A program made the translations under genes and the position numbers. Below the pieces are notes generated by a model. That model saw only the letters and a list, made by a program, of their open reading frames with translations. It was not told the DNA's origin and made no database searches. From assembly GCF_018555435.2 (NCBI RefSeq), contig NZ_JAFEJT020000022.1, forward strand, positions 1 to 44,476: a stretch of 44,476 nt of DNA, written 5' to 3'. This document shows, in pieces, positions 1-8,763 of the stretch. The first letter of the stretch is position 1. Each line of letters begins with the position of its first letter. Source of the DNA: Bifidobacterium amazonense. Lineage in GTDB: Bacteria > Actinomycetota > Actinomycetes > Actinomycetales > Bifidobacteriaceae.

Positions 1-1212
1 ACGACCTACGACTTCACCACGATCATGGACCGCCACGGCAAGGACGCCATCGCGGTCGACGGTCTCGGCCAGGATCCGGGCTTCGCGCCCGAGCCGCCCA
101 AGCCGGGCTTCGACGTGATCCCGATGTGGGTCGCCGACATGAACTTCCCCACCGTGCCGACCATCACCGAGGCGATCATCGAACGCGCCAAGCATCCCGC
201 GTTCGGCTATTTCACACCGACCGACGAATACTACGACGCGATCATCGGCTGGCAGCGCGACCGCAACGGCATCGCCGGCCTGACCAAGGAGCACATCGGC
301 TACGAGAACGGCGTGCTCGGCGGCGTCATCTCCACGCTAACATCGTTCGCGGCCCCCGGCGACGCGGTCCTGCTGCACAGCCCGACCTACATCGGCTTCA
401 CGCACTGCATCGAGAACAACGGCTACCGCATCGTCCACAGCCCGCTCAAGCGCGACGCGGACGGCATCTGGCGCATGGACTTCGACGACATGGATCGCCG
501 CATCAAGGAGAACAACATCCACGTCGCCGTGTTCTGCAGTCCGCACAACCCGACCGGCCGCGTATGGGAACGTTGGGAGATCGAACGCGCGATGGAGGTG
601 TACAAGGCGAACGATTGCGTCGTGATCTCCGACGAGATCTGGTCCGACATCATCCTCTCCGGCCACCAGCACATCCCCACCCAGTCGGTCAGCGACGACG
701 CGCGCGACCGCACGGCCGCGTTCTACGCGCCGAGCAAGACGTTCAACCTCGCCGGCCTCGTCGGCAGCTACCACATCATCTACAGCAAGTATCTGCGCGA
801 CCGCATCGTCGCCAAGGGCTCCAAGCCGCACTACAACGACATGAACGTGCTCTCGATGCACGCGCTCATCGGCGCGTACAAGCCGGAGGGCCGCGTCTGG
901 TGCGACGATCTGCGCGAGACGATCACTGCGAACGTCGACTATGCATACGATTACATCACGTCGCACTTCGACGGCGTCACACTCGCCAAGCCGCAGGGCA
1001 CGTACATGCTGTTCCTCGACTGCGCCAGCTGGTGCGAACGCCACGGCATGACGATCGGCGAGCTGGAGAAGCGCGGCTGGGACGTGGGCGTCGCCTGGCA
1101 GGACGGCACGATGTTCCAGTGGCCGGACACGATCCGCATGAACCTCGCGCTGCCGCTCAGCCGCGTGCAGGAGGCCATGCGCCGCCTGAGCGAATACGTG
1201 TTCGTCGACTGA
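1..1212 (+). CDS. MalY/PatB-type PLP-dependent C-S lyase (5' partial)
   Basis: Fold-type I PLP enzyme of the MalY/PatB aminotransferase-like family, whose members mostly cleave cystathionine or cysteine conjugates (C-S beta-lyase) in the cytoplasm. The frame is open from base 1, so the true start lies upstream; the ATG at 25 is internal (the family begins with a few residues like the TYDF seen here). Visible signatures are VIPMWVADMNF near the N-terminus, HNPTGRVW, SDEIWSD (the PLP-ring aspartate) and APSKTFNLAG, whose lysine (codon at 736-738) is the expected Schiff-base residue. The C-terminus ends in a normal small-domain helix, so only the first few residues are missing. An EamA exporter follows after about 50 bp and may be cotranscribed. 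The exact substrate cannot be read from sequence. Confidence 0.88.
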   Translation, partial: TTYDFTTIMDRHGKDAIAVDGLGQDPGFAPEPPKPGFDVIPMWVADMNFPTVPTITEAIIERAKHPAFGYFTPTDEYYDAIIGWQRDRNGIAGLTKEHIGYENGVLGGVISTLTSFAAPGDAVLLHSPTYIGFTHCIENNGYRIVHSPLKRDADGIWRMDFDDMDRRIKENNIHVAVFCSPHNPTGRVWERWEIERAMEVYKANDCVVISDEIWSDIILSGHQHIPTQSVSDDARDRTAAFYAPSKTFNLAGLVGSYHIIYSKYLRDRIVAKGSKPHYNDMNVLSMHALIGAYKPEGRVWCDDLRETITANVDYAYDYITSHFDGVTLAKPQGTYMLFLDCASWCERHGMTIGELEKRGWDVGVAWQDGTMFQWPDTIRMNLALPLSRVQEAMRRLSEYVFVD

Positions 1213-1261
1213 CCGGCCGGTCGACGCACAGACTGACGCACAGGCCAACGTACTGACGAAC

Positions 1262-2239
1262 ATGCCGACTAACGTGACTGATATGTCCGATACATCGCAA
1301 CGCACCACCGATGCCACTCCCGGCAGCACCAAGCCGACCCCGTCGTTCGAGCGCACCCCGCGCGACCTGCTCATCGGCGCCGCGCTCGTGCTCGTCGGCG
1401 GCATCATGTGGGGCACGAACGCGACCGTGTCCAAGATGCTCATGGGCACGTACCACGCCGATCCGCTGTGGATCGCGTGCGTGCGCGAGCTGCTGGCCGG
1501 CGCGATGTTCATCGCCGCCGCGGCCGCCTCGCCCGTCCAGCGTCCGCTGCTCGTCGGCGCGCTGCGCGAACGCCGCTCGTATCCGCGGCTCGTCGCCAGT
1601 GCGCTGGTGTGCGTGCTGCTCGTACAGGTCGCCTATCTGTGCTCGATCGACGCGACGAACGCGGGTACGGCGACCGTGCTGCAGTCGCTCAACCTGCTGT
1701 TCGTGTTGGCGTACGTGTGCCTGCGCGGCCGGCGACTGCCGAACCTGCGCGAAGGGGCCGGCGTGGCGCTCGCGTTCGCCGGCGTGGTGCTGCTGGCGAC
1801 CGGCGGCGACCTGTCGACGATCAAACTGCCGCCGATCGGCCTGTTCTGGGGACTGGTGAACGCGTTCGCGACCGCCGCGATGGCGATCATGCCGATCAAA
1901 CTGATCGCGAGGTGGGGCAACATGACGGTGAACGGCATCATGTTCGTAATCTCCGGCATCGTGCTGCTGCCGATCGTGCGGCCGTGGGCCACCGCTCCGC
2001 AGCTTGACTGGTTCGGGATGCTGCTCATGGCGTACACGGTGGTGATCGGCACGTTCGGCGCGTTCGGCCTGTACCTGGCCGGCATGATGCGCGTGGGGTC
2101 GATGCGCGCGACGATGCTCGGCACGAGCGAGCCGGTCGCCGCGACCGTCACGTCCGTGGCGTGGACCGGCGAGGTCTTCTCCCCCGCCGATTTCGCCGGG
2201 TTCGCGATGATCCTCGCGATGGTCTTCCTCGTGAGGTGA
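1262..2239 (+). CDS. EamA/DMT-superfamily membrane exporter
   Basis: Integral membrane protein of 325 residues with about ten hydrophobic segments in two similar halves, as in drug/metabolite transporters of the EamA family. The first segment (LLIGAALVLVGGIMWGTNATVSKML) carries the usual small-residue N-terminal helix, and the last half ends with the MILAMVFLVR helix and almost no tail. About 35 polar residues precede the first helix. A start at the internal ATG at 1286 would shorten this; neither has a strong ribosome binding site. It lies 50 bp behind the C-S lyase gene, so the pair could handle a sulfur amino acid or its product, but that is only context. Substrate unknown. Confidence 0.85.
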   Translation: MPTNVTDMSDTSQRTTDATPGSTKPTPSFERTPRDLLIGAALVLVGGIMWGTNATVSKMLMGTYHADPLWIACVRELLAGAMFIAAAAASPVQRPLLVGALRERRSYPRLVASALVCVLLVQVAYLCSIDATNAGTATVLQSLNLLFVLAYVCLRGRRLPNLREGAGVALAFAGVVLLATGGDLSTIKLPPIGLFWGLVNAFATAAMAIMPIKLIARWGNMTVNGIMFVISGIVLLPIVRPWATAPQLDWFGMLLMAYTVVIGTFGAFGLYLAGMMRVGSMRATMLGTSEPVAATVTSVAWTGEVFSPADFAGFAMILAMVFLVR

Positions 2240-2251
2240 GCGGGGAAAGGA

Positions 2252-2560
2252 GTTCTCGCCACAAACCAACGCGTAATCCCCTTCTGGTGTTGGTCCTTGG
2301 CGGGTAACAAAGGATTCTCGCCGCAGACTAACGTTCCGTGCCCTTTCTGCGTTGGTTTGTGGCGGGTGACAGGGAGTTCTCGCCATCCGCCAACGCTCAA
2401 TCCCTTTTCTGCGTTAGATTCTGGTGGGTAATAAAGTGTTCTCGCCACAAGCCAACGCTTGGTATTCTCTCAGCGTTGGAACTTGGTGGTCAGCAGAAGG
2501 GTTCTCGCCACGGAATAACGCCCGGTATCCCTCCGGCGTTGGCTTATGGAGAGGATGCCC
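2252..2560. repeat. Five tandem ~62-bp hairpin-forming repeats
   Basis: The motif GTTCTCGCCACAA/G (with variants) recurs at 2252, 2314, 2376, 2438 and 2501, a period of 62-63 bp. Each unit has a left arm like CGCCACAAGCCAACGC and a right arm like GCGTTGGAACTTGGTGG, which are imperfect reverse complements, so each unit can fold into one hairpin. Units differ by several substitutions, mostly compensating between arms. The block fills the gap between the EamA gene and the TelA operon. No gene is visible in it; the open frame running through it on the minus strand is a translation of the repeat. Confidence 0.8.
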
Positions 2561-2640
2561 GAGACGTAGTTGGAGCCGATTGCGACGTTGCTGGCATTGA
2601 AACGTAATGTACTGTTCATCGTGCGTTCAGATGTCGGCGG

Positions 2641-2668
2641 TTGCGGCGATGGACCGGTATTCCACAAT
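2641..2668 (+). promoter_or_regulatory. Possible promoter of the TelA operon (leaderless start)
   Basis: TTGCGG at 2641-2646 and CACAAT at 2663-2668 are separated by 16 bp. The ATG at 2675 begins 6 bp after the -10-like box and has no Shine-Dalgarno sequence before it, the arrangement expected if transcription starts at or next to the start codon. This is a pattern match only. Confidence 0.35.
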
Positions 2669-2674
2669 GGTGGT

Positions 2675-4384
2675 ATGAGTGGAACAATCAAGGGTTCGCG
2701 GGACAACGTAGTGAGGTTGCTGCGTCGCGTCGCCGCGGCCGCGACGGTCGCCGCCGCCTCGCTCGGCCTGCTCGCCGCCTGCTCCTCGCCCTTCGGCAAC
2801 GGCAGTGATCAGACCGCTTCCGGATCCGACAAGGTCCAGACCTTCGAACCAGCGGAGGGCAAGGCGGAGGCGACCCTGAACATCGCGTCCGGCTCGGAGA
2901 ACAAGGAGGTCGCCGACGCGATCCAGAAGGCCGTCGACGATTCCGGCGTGGCCGTGACGATGAACTACATGGGCTCGCTTGACATCATGGGCGCGCTCAA
3001 GAACGGCGGCGACACGTACGACGCCGTCTGGCCGGCCTCGTCGATGTGGATCTCGATGGGCGACACCAAGCACATCGTCAAGGACGCGGCCAGCACGTCC
3101 ACCACGCCGATCGTGTTCGGCATCGCCAAATCCAAGGCCGAACAGCTCGGCTGGGCCGATTCCTCCGGCAAAACGCAGTCGGTCAAGACCGCCGACATCC
3201 TCGCCGCCGTCTCCTCCGGCAAGCTCAAGTTCTCGATGACCTCGGCCACGCAGTCGAACTCCGGCGCGTCCGCATACCTCGCGTTCATGACCGCGCTCAC
3301 CGGCCGCGACGAGCCGCTCACCGCCGCCGATCTCAACGACACGACGCTTACGAACCAGGTCGCCGCGCTGCTCAAGGGCGTGGACCGTTCGTCCGGCTCG
3401 TCCGACTGGTTGAAGGACATGGTCGTCGCCAGCCCCGACCGGTTCGATTCGATGGTCAACTACGAGTCGCTCGTCATCCAGGCCGACAAGCAGCTCACCA
3501 AGGCCGGCCATGACCCGCTCGTCGCGATCTACCCGGCCGACGGCATCGCCGTCTCCGACTCGCCGCTCGGATATGTCGACCGCGGCCAGAATCTCGAGGA
3601 CGCGTTCGCCAAGTTTCAGAAAGCGTTGTCATCCAAGGACTCCAAGCTGCTGTTCGAACGCGCCGGCCGGCGCACCGGGCTCGGCGGCGCGCTCGCCTAC
3701 GGTTCCGACAGCCAGGTCCAGCAATCGTTCCGCGCCGAATGGGGCATCAACACCAGCGCCGATACGCTGAAAACCATCGCATTGCCCTCCGCAAGCGTCA
3801 TCGACCAGGCGCTCACCGTCTACCAGACGAAACTGCGCAAGCCCAGCTACACGATCTGGGTCGTCGACTACTCCGGCTCGATGAACGGCGAAGGCAAGGA
3901 CGGCGTCGTCAGCGGCCTCACGTCGGCGCTCGACCCGACCAAATCCGCGCAATACCATATCGAACCGTCCGGCGAGGACGTCAACGTGCTCATCCCGTTC
4001 TCGTCCACCGCGGAAACACCCGTCACCGCGCACGGCACCGACACCGGCGAACTGCTGCGGCAGGCCGAGGAGCGCGCCGCGACCGGCGGCACGAACATCT
4101 ACGACGGCCTGAACTCGGCGTTCAGCATCCTGCCGAGCAATCTCGACGACTACACGACGGCGGTCGTGCTCATGACCGACGGCCAGTCCTCGACCTCGAG
4201 CCGCCAGTCGTTCACCGACCGCTACCATGCCTCCGGCCACGACCTGCCGATCTTCTCGATCATGTTCGGCGACGCCGACCCGGCGCAGCTCAACGAACTC
4301 GCCAAGCTCAGCAACGCGAAGGTATTCGACGGCCGCAGCGGCGACCTCGCGGCCGTGTTCCGCCAAGTCAAGGGATTCAACTGA
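2675..4384 (+). CDS. Lipoprotein with solute-binding and von Willebrand A domains
   Basis: Exported lipoprotein of 569 residues. The chosen ATG gives a basic n-region (RLLRR), a hydrophobic stretch and a lipobox LLAAC with the cysteine near residue 33; the upstream in-frame ATG at 2570 would bury this signal. Residues ~65-370 resemble a type-2 periplasmic-binding fold (NIASGSENKEV, then TQSNSGASAYLAFM). Residues ~390-565 are a vWA domain with a metal-binding MIDAS: DYSGSM (D398), then TGGTNIYDG and LMTDGQS. The fusion is widespread in actinobacteria, usually annotated only as substrate-binding and VWA domain protein. It overlaps the XpaC-like gene by one base (TGATG) and heads an operon with TelA but no permease or ATPase, so uptake is unlikely; ligand sensing or assembly at the cell surface is my inference. 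Confidence 0.85.
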   Translation: MSGTIKGSRDNVVRLLRRVAAAATVAAASLGLLAACSSPFGNGSDQTASGSDKVQTFEPAEGKAEATLNIASGSENKEVADAIQKAVDDSGVAVTMNYMGSLDIMGALKNGGDTYDAVWPASSMWISMGDTKHIVKDAASTSTTPIVFGIAKSKAEQLGWADSSGKTQSVKTADILAAVSSGKLKFSMTSATQSNSGASAYLAFMTALTGRDEPLTAADLNDTTLTNQVAALLKGVDRSSGSSDWLKDMVVASPDRFDSMVNYESLVIQADKQLTKAGHDPLVAIYPADGIAVSDSPLGYVDRGQNLEDAFAKFQKALSSKDSKLLFERAGRRTGLGGALAYGSDSQVQQSFRAEWGINTSADTLKTIALPSASVIDQALTVYQTKLRKPSYTIWVVDYSGSMNGEGKDGVVSGLTSALDPTKSAQYHIEPSGEDVNVLIPFSSTAETPVTAHGTDTGELLRQAEERAATGGTNIYDGLNSAFSILPSNLDDYTTAVVLMTDGQSSTSSRQSFTDRYHASGHDLPIFSIMFGDADPAQLNELAKLSNAKVFDGRSGDLAAVFRQVKGFN

Positions 4385-5052
4385 TGATCGGCGTGATCGC
4401 GGGGTTCGTGATCGGCTTGGGACTCGCCGGGCTTGCGTTCTGGCTGGCCGGCGGCGGCCTGATCGGGCTGGGACTCGGCACGGTGTGCGCCGTGCTCGGC
4501 TATGTCGCCGGCTCGACGCTGCTGCAGCCGGAACGTCGGCTCGGCAAGGTCGTCGTGTCCGCGCTGCCGAACGGGCAGAAGGCCGCGGCCGCGATCGACG
4601 ATGCGAACACGATGCTCAACCGCGTCGGCATGCTCGCACGGCAGGTGCGCGACCCGCAGGTGCGTGCCGAAGCCGACGACTTCATCGCCGCGACCCGCGA
4701 TCTGACGCGATACGTGAGCACCGACACGAGCGCGTACGCGACGCTGCGGCACTACACGAACGTGTACGGCGACCAGACCGCGAAACTGCTCAAGTCGTAC
4801 GTCGACGTCGAACAGTCCGGCGCGCACGACCAGCTGCCCGTCGCGCAACGCGAGACCGTCGAGGCGCTGCAGGTGCTCGAACGCGCGGCCGCGGGCGAAC
4901 TGTCGCGCGCGGTGTCGGCCAAGACGCTTGGCATCGCGGCCGATTCCGAGGCGATCCAGCGGCTCGCGCGCATGGATGGGTATGCGGCGGAGGACGAGGA
5001 TCGGCCGGCCGTGACACCGGGCGCGTCGGCTGAGGGGGAGAGAAAGCCATGA
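4384..5052 (+). CDS. XpaC-like membrane-associated protein
   Basis: 222-residue protein with two N-terminal hydrophobic segments (IGVIAGFVIGLGLAGLAFWL and a Gly-rich second helix), followed by a soluble helical region of about 165 residues. Size, topology and position beside telA match the XpaC family (named for 5-bromo-4-chloroindolyl phosphate hydrolysis), which is commonly encoded next to TelA; the biochemical role is unknown. The ATG overlaps the previous stop (TGATG at 4382-4386) and its own stop overlaps the next start (ATGA at 5049), indicating translational coupling. The start could not lie elsewhere without losing the first membrane segment. Family call rests on topology and context more than on a sharp motif. 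Confidence 0.7.
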   Translation: MIGVIAGFVIGLGLAGLAFWLAGGGLIGLGLGTVCAVLGYVAGSTLLQPERRLGKVVVSALPNGQKAAAAIDDANTMLNRVGMLARQVRDPQVRAEADDFIAATRDLTRYVSTDTSAYATLRHYTNVYGDQTAKLLKSYVDVEQSGAHDQLPVAQRETVEALQVLERAAAGELSRAVSAKTLGIAADSEAIQRLARMDGYAAEDEDRPAVTPGASAEGERKP

Positions 5053-6140
5053 AACCAACCAAAGCGAAGATCATCGGACTGATCGCGCTGCTCGCGGTCG
5101 TCGCCATCATCGGCGGCACGCTGGTGTGGCGGCAGTCCCAGCCGAAACCGGTCGAACTCGAGCAGGTGACCGGCTATCTCGGCGGCGAGAAGATCGGCCT
5201 GTTCGACGACGAGCGGTTCGCGTCGCTCGCCAAGGACGCCGGACTCGACGTCAACTACCGCAAGGCCGGGTCGCTGGCGATGATGGACGCCGACCGCAAG
5301 GGCATGGACTACCTGTTCCCGTCGTCGCGCGCCGCCGTCGAATACGGCAAGGCGAAGGGCGTGGACACGTCGAACTCCGACATCGTGTTCAACTCGCCGA
5401 TCGTGATCTACACGCACAAGTCCGTCGCCGACGCGCTCACCGGCAGCGGGCTCGTCAGCAAGGACGACGCCGGCGCGTACCACATGGACATGGCCAAGGC
5501 CGTCGACGCGATGACGGGCAACAAGACATGGGCCGCCGTCGGCTACGCGAACGGCTACGGACAGTTCCGCATCGACTCGACCGATCCGGTCAAGTCGAAC
5601 TCCGGCAACGAATACGCGGCGCTCGTTGCGACCGTGCTTAACGACGGACAGCCGGCGACGGTCGATTCGGTCAACCGCGACTCGGACAAGATCCGCGCGA
5701 TCTTCGCGAAATCCGGCTGGATGGAAACCAGTTCGGAGGACAGCTTCAACCAGTTCCTCACGCTCGGCGTCGGCTCCAAGCCGATGATGGTCGGCTACGA
5801 ATCGCAGCTGCTCGACATGGCCGTCAACCAGCCGGACGCGTTCAAACAGGTCAAGGACGATGTGGTGATGATGTACCCCACGCCGACCGTGTGGAGCACG
5901 CACACGTTCATCGCGCTCGACGACAAGGGGGAGAAGCTGCTCAAACTGCTCAAGACCGCCGACGTGCAGAAGCTCGCGTGGGAACGCCACGGCTTCCGTG
6001 CGGCCAACTTCGCCGGCACCGACTCGATCAAACGGTTCAACGTCCCCGGCACGCTCGAACAGGTGACCGCCGTGACCGAACTGCCCAACAACATGGCCAT
6101 GCAGGCCATCATCACACTGCTCGACTCGACCCGGGGATGA
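5049..6140 (+). CDS. Membrane-anchored solute-binding-like protein
   Basis: 363 residues with one N-terminal membrane segment (IIGLIALLAVVAIIGGTLVW) and no lipobox cysteine, so probably an uncleaved anchor with the rest outside the cell. The outer part resembles a type-2 solute-binding domain: it shares VKSNSGNEYAALVATVL with TQSNSGASAYLAFMTAL of the first gene of the operon, and both have the same order of elements around it, so the two look paralogous. It lacks the vWA domain. Coupled to the XpaC-like gene by an ATGA overlap and followed by telA after 59 bp. No transporter partners are nearby, which argues for a sensing or scaffolding role (inference). Confidence 0.72.
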   Translation: MKPTKAKIIGLIALLAVVAIIGGTLVWRQSQPKPVELEQVTGYLGGEKIGLFDDERFASLAKDAGLDVNYRKAGSLAMMDADRKGMDYLFPSSRAAVEYGKAKGVDTSNSDIVFNSPIVIYTHKSVADALTGSGLVSKDDAGAYHMDMAKAVDAMTGNKTWAAVGYANGYGQFRIDSTDPVKSNSGNEYAALVATVLNDGQPATVDSVNRDSDKIRAIFAKSGWMETSSEDSFNQFLTLGVGSKPMMVGYESQLLDMAVNQPDAFKQVKDDVVMMYPTPTVWSTHTFIALDDKGEKLLKLLKTADVQKLAWERHGFRAANFAGTDSIKRFNVPGTLEQVTAVTELPNNMAMQAIITLLDSTRG

Positions 6141-6199
6141 CGCCCGGGAACGACCAACGGGCCTCACGACATGCAATGCCCGAAGAAAGGAAGAACATC

Positions 6200-7387
6200 A
6201 TGACCAAGCAACTCACGCTCGCCGACCTGGCGGGCGGCAGCAACGCCGTCACCAGCCCGGCGGCCGCCGCGGCCTCCACGCTCGCCGATCCGAGCGCCGG
6301 CCCGCTCGTCCCGACCGCCGACCAGGCCAAGGCCGAGGCCGCGCTCACGCCGGACCAGCAGATCGCCAAGCTGCCCGTCGCCGACCAGCAGCAGATCGCC
6401 CAGCTCGCCGGCAACATCGACTTCACGCGCGACGGCATCGAATCGTCGTACGGCAAGGACGTGCAGCGCGCCACCTCCACGTTCGCCGACGAGATCCTCT
6501 CCGAAACGCGCTCCAAGGACACCGGCGAGGCCGGCGACCTGCTCGCGACCATGCTCACCACCATCGACGAAGCCGAACTCGGCGGCTTCCGCAAGATCCC
6601 GATCATCGGCCAGGTCGCCGTCTCCATCGATAAGCTGCGCCGCCGCTACCAGAAGGTCGACGCGCAGATCGACGAGATCATCACCAAACTCGAGAAGGCG
6701 CAGGCCAAGCTCGTCGCCGACATCGCCATGTACAACACCATGTACGAGCAGAACGCGCAGCAGTACCGTTCGCTCAAGCTCACCGTGCTCGCCGGCAAGA
6801 AGGCGCTCGCCGACTTCAACGCGAACCAGCTGCCGGCGCTCGAGGCCGAGGCCGCCAAGAGCGGCGACGCGATGCAGGCGCAGGTGTTGAAGGACTTCAA
6901 GTCGAAGCTCGACCGGTTCGCCAAGCGGCTCGACGACCTCGACCGCGTCAGCGTCGTCACGTTGCAGACCGCGCCGCAGATCAAGATCATCCAGAACGCC
7001 GACCAGACCATCGTCGACAAGATCGACACGACCATCTCCACCACGATCCCCGTGTGGAAGTCGCAGATGGTAATCGCGCTCGGCCTGTCCAACCAGCGGG
7101 CGGCGCTCGACCTGCAGAACAAGGCCGACGACGTGACCAACAAGCTGCTCTCGCGCAACGCCGAGGCGCTGCACAAGGGCGCGGTGGACGCGGAGAAGGC
7201 GAACCAGCGGTCCGTGATCGAGATCGACACGCTCGAGAAGATCAACTCCGAGCTCATCGCGACGCTGCGCGAAACCGTGCAGATCCAGAAGGAAGGCAAG
7301 GCGAACCGCGAGGCCGCGCAGGTCAAGATGCGCCAGATCGAGTCCGACCTCAAGGCCGCGCTCATCGACAACGCGCAGCGGCTGTAG
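6200..7387 (+). CDS. telA: TelA-family toxic anion resistance protein
   Basis: 395-residue, almost wholly alpha-helical soluble protein of the TelA/KlaA (toxic anion resistance) family. Typical stretches are GGFRKIPIIGQV followed by long helices, VTLQTAPQIKIIQNADQTIVDKI, and IPVWKSQMVIALGLSNQRAALDLQ near the C-terminal third. The start at 6200 follows GAAAGGA at 6185-6191; the longer open frame upstream overlaps the previous gene and is rejected. TelA proteins are linked to tellurite and cell-envelope stress and to Ter-type stress systems in comparative genomics, but their mechanism is unsettled. It closes the four-gene operon; a weak 7-bp hairpin (7405-7424) follows. Confidence 0.9.
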   Translation: MTKQLTLADLAGGSNAVTSPAAAAASTLADPSAGPLVPTADQAKAEAALTPDQQIAKLPVADQQQIAQLAGNIDFTRDGIESSYGKDVQRATSTFADEILSETRSKDTGEAGDLLATMLTTIDEAELGGFRKIPIIGQVAVSIDKLRRRYQKVDAQIDEIITKLEKAQAKLVADIAMYNTMYEQNAQQYRSLKLTVLAGKKALADFNANQLPALEAEAAKSGDAMQAQVLKDFKSKLDRFAKRLDDLDRVSVVTLQTAPQIKIIQNADQTIVDKIDTTISTTIPVWKSQMVIALGLSNQRAALDLQNKADDVTNKLLSRNAEALHKGAVDAEKANQRSVIEIDTLEKINSELIATLRETVQIQKEGKANREAAQVKMRQIESDLKAALIDNAQRL

Positions 7388-7542
7388 GGCGGCGGGTGCG
7401 GCCCCGGACCGGACGGACGGTCCGTGCGGCAACTCGCGCCAAACCGCGCCGAACATAGGGGGACTGACGTAGACTGGGGGCGTTGGAGCATGGACGCCCC
7501 CTTCGCGTGGGGCGAATGCGAAAAGAGTGAAGCAAGGGAACC

Positions 7543-8727
7543 ATGAAGACTAACGCAACCGACGCCCCCGACGGCCAAGGCGGCGCGCGCGGCGGGCGTG
7601 CCGCACGCGGCGGCCGCGCATGGACGCGTGACGCGCGGTGCATGACCGGCCTCGTCGCCATGATCTGTTCGCTGGCGCTCGCGTTCGGCAGCTGCCTGCT
7701 GACGATGATGCCGCTCACCGCGCTCGCCGACGAGTCCGAGACCGGGTCGATCACGGCCGTCTACAAGAACGGCGATACGCCGGTCGCCGGCGTGACCGCG
7801 AATCTGTATCACGTCGCCGACTGGGGCGCGAACGCGTTCACGCCGACCGACGATTTCAAGGACTCCGGCGTGAGCTGGGACATCTTCAACGCGACGGCCG
7901 ACGAATACCGCAAGCTCGCGGAGACGCTGTCCGCGTACATCGCCGCGAACGGCATCAAGCCGCAGGAGAGCGGCACGACGGGCGCCGACGGAACGGTGTC
8001 GTTCACCGGACTGGCGAAGGGCCTGTATCTGGTCGTGTTCGCGGGCTACGACGACGACACGCTCACCTGCACCGCGGCCGCATCGCTGATCGCGCTGCCG
8101 GCGACCGTCAACACCGACGACGGCGGCACGACGCAGACCATGGATGTCACGATATACGCGAAGACCGAATGCTCGACCCGGCCGGTCACCCCGCCGAGCG
8201 AGACGGTCAAGCGCAAGGTCGTCAAGGTCTGGAAGAACGATTCCGACAAGGTGCGGCCGAAGAAGATCGTCGTGCAGCTGCTGCAGGACGGCAAGGTCTA
8301 CGCCGAGGTCGAACTCAACGAGTCGAACGGCTGGAAGCACGAGTGGACCGACCTGCCGGCCGGCCACGACTGGCAGGTCGTCGAGAAGACCGTGCCGGAC
8401 GACTACACGGTGCTGGTCGACCGCGAGAACGACGTGCTGACGATCACGAACACGTATACGCCGCCGTCGACGCCGCCGAACACGCCTCCGACGACCCCGC
8501 CGTCGGACAATACGCCTCCTTCGGATAACACCCCGCCATCGGATAACACCCCGCCGTCCGACAACACTCCTCCGTCGAACAACACGCCTCCGACGAGCAC
8601 GACGACCACCAAGAAGCCGCCGATCGGCAACACCGGCTCGAGCGTCATCCTGCCGGCCGCCGTCGCCGCGGTGCTCGTGTCGGTCGCGCTGATCATCCTG
8701 ATGCGCCGGCGCAGCCGCCGCGCGTAA
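7543..8727 (+). CDS. CnaB-domain cell-surface protein, sortase-type anchor (IGNTG variant)
   Basis: 394 residues: a long basic Gly/Arg-rich n-region, a signal helix ending at LTALADES, a first Ig-like domain (~residues 66-210; GSITAVYKNGDTPVAGV, LAKGLYLVVFAGYDDDT), and a CnaB domain (~226-306) with KVWKND at the start and the terminal TNTY strand. These supply the Lys and Asn expected for an internal isopeptide bond, and VVEKTVPDDYTV holds the candidate catalytic Glu. A Pro-rich stalk with about five PPSDNT-like repeats leads to KKPPIGNTGSS, a hydrophobic helix and RRRSRRA. The sorting signal has NTG but not LP. AAGGGA at 7533 precedes the start. No sortase or other pilin gene is adjacent, so a monomeric adhesin or minor pilin is possible. 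Confidence 0.82.
   Translation: MKTNATDAPDGQGGARGGRAARGGRAWTRDARCMTGLVAMICSLALAFGSCLLTMMPLTALADESETGSITAVYKNGDTPVAGVTANLYHVADWGANAFTPTDDFKDSGVSWDIFNATADEYRKLAETLSAYIAANGIKPQESGTTGADGTVSFTGLAKGLYLVVFAGYDDDTLTCTAAASLIALPATVNTDDGGTTQTMDVTIYAKTECSTRPVTPPSETVKRKVVKVWKNDSDKVRPKKIVVQLLQDGKVYAEVELNESNGWKHEWTDLPAGHDWQVVEKTVPDDYTVLVDRENDVLTITNTYTPPSTPPNTPPTTPPSDNTPPSDNTPPSDNTPPSDNTPPSNNTPPTSTTTTKKPPIGNTGSSVILPAAVAAVLVSVALIILMRRRSRRA
8492..8588 (+). repeat. PPSDNT-coding 18-bp tandem repeats
   Basis: About five near-identical 18-bp units (core CGGATAACACCCCGCC, with synonymous changes) encode repeated TPPSDN in the wall-spanning stalk of the CnaB protein. Copy number is likely to vary between strains. 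Confidence 0.75.
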
Positions 8728-8763
8728 TGTCGCGCAACGCGCCCTAGTGCTGGCGGAGCCTCG

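Noticed and set aside
1633..2448. Minus-strand frame running through the 62-bp repeats
   Set aside because: It is a translation of the repeat block joined to the antisense of the EamA gene, with no ribosome site.
2252..2560. CRISPR array
   Set aside because: The whole 62-bp unit is repeated, without a constant repeat and unrelated spacers, and there are no cas genes.
4752..7456. Long minus-strand frames opposite the TelA operon (up to 474 codons)
   Set aside because: They are reverse-strand shadows of GC-rich codons; composition is Arg/Val/Asp-rich with no motif, and the plus-strand genes are clearly coding.
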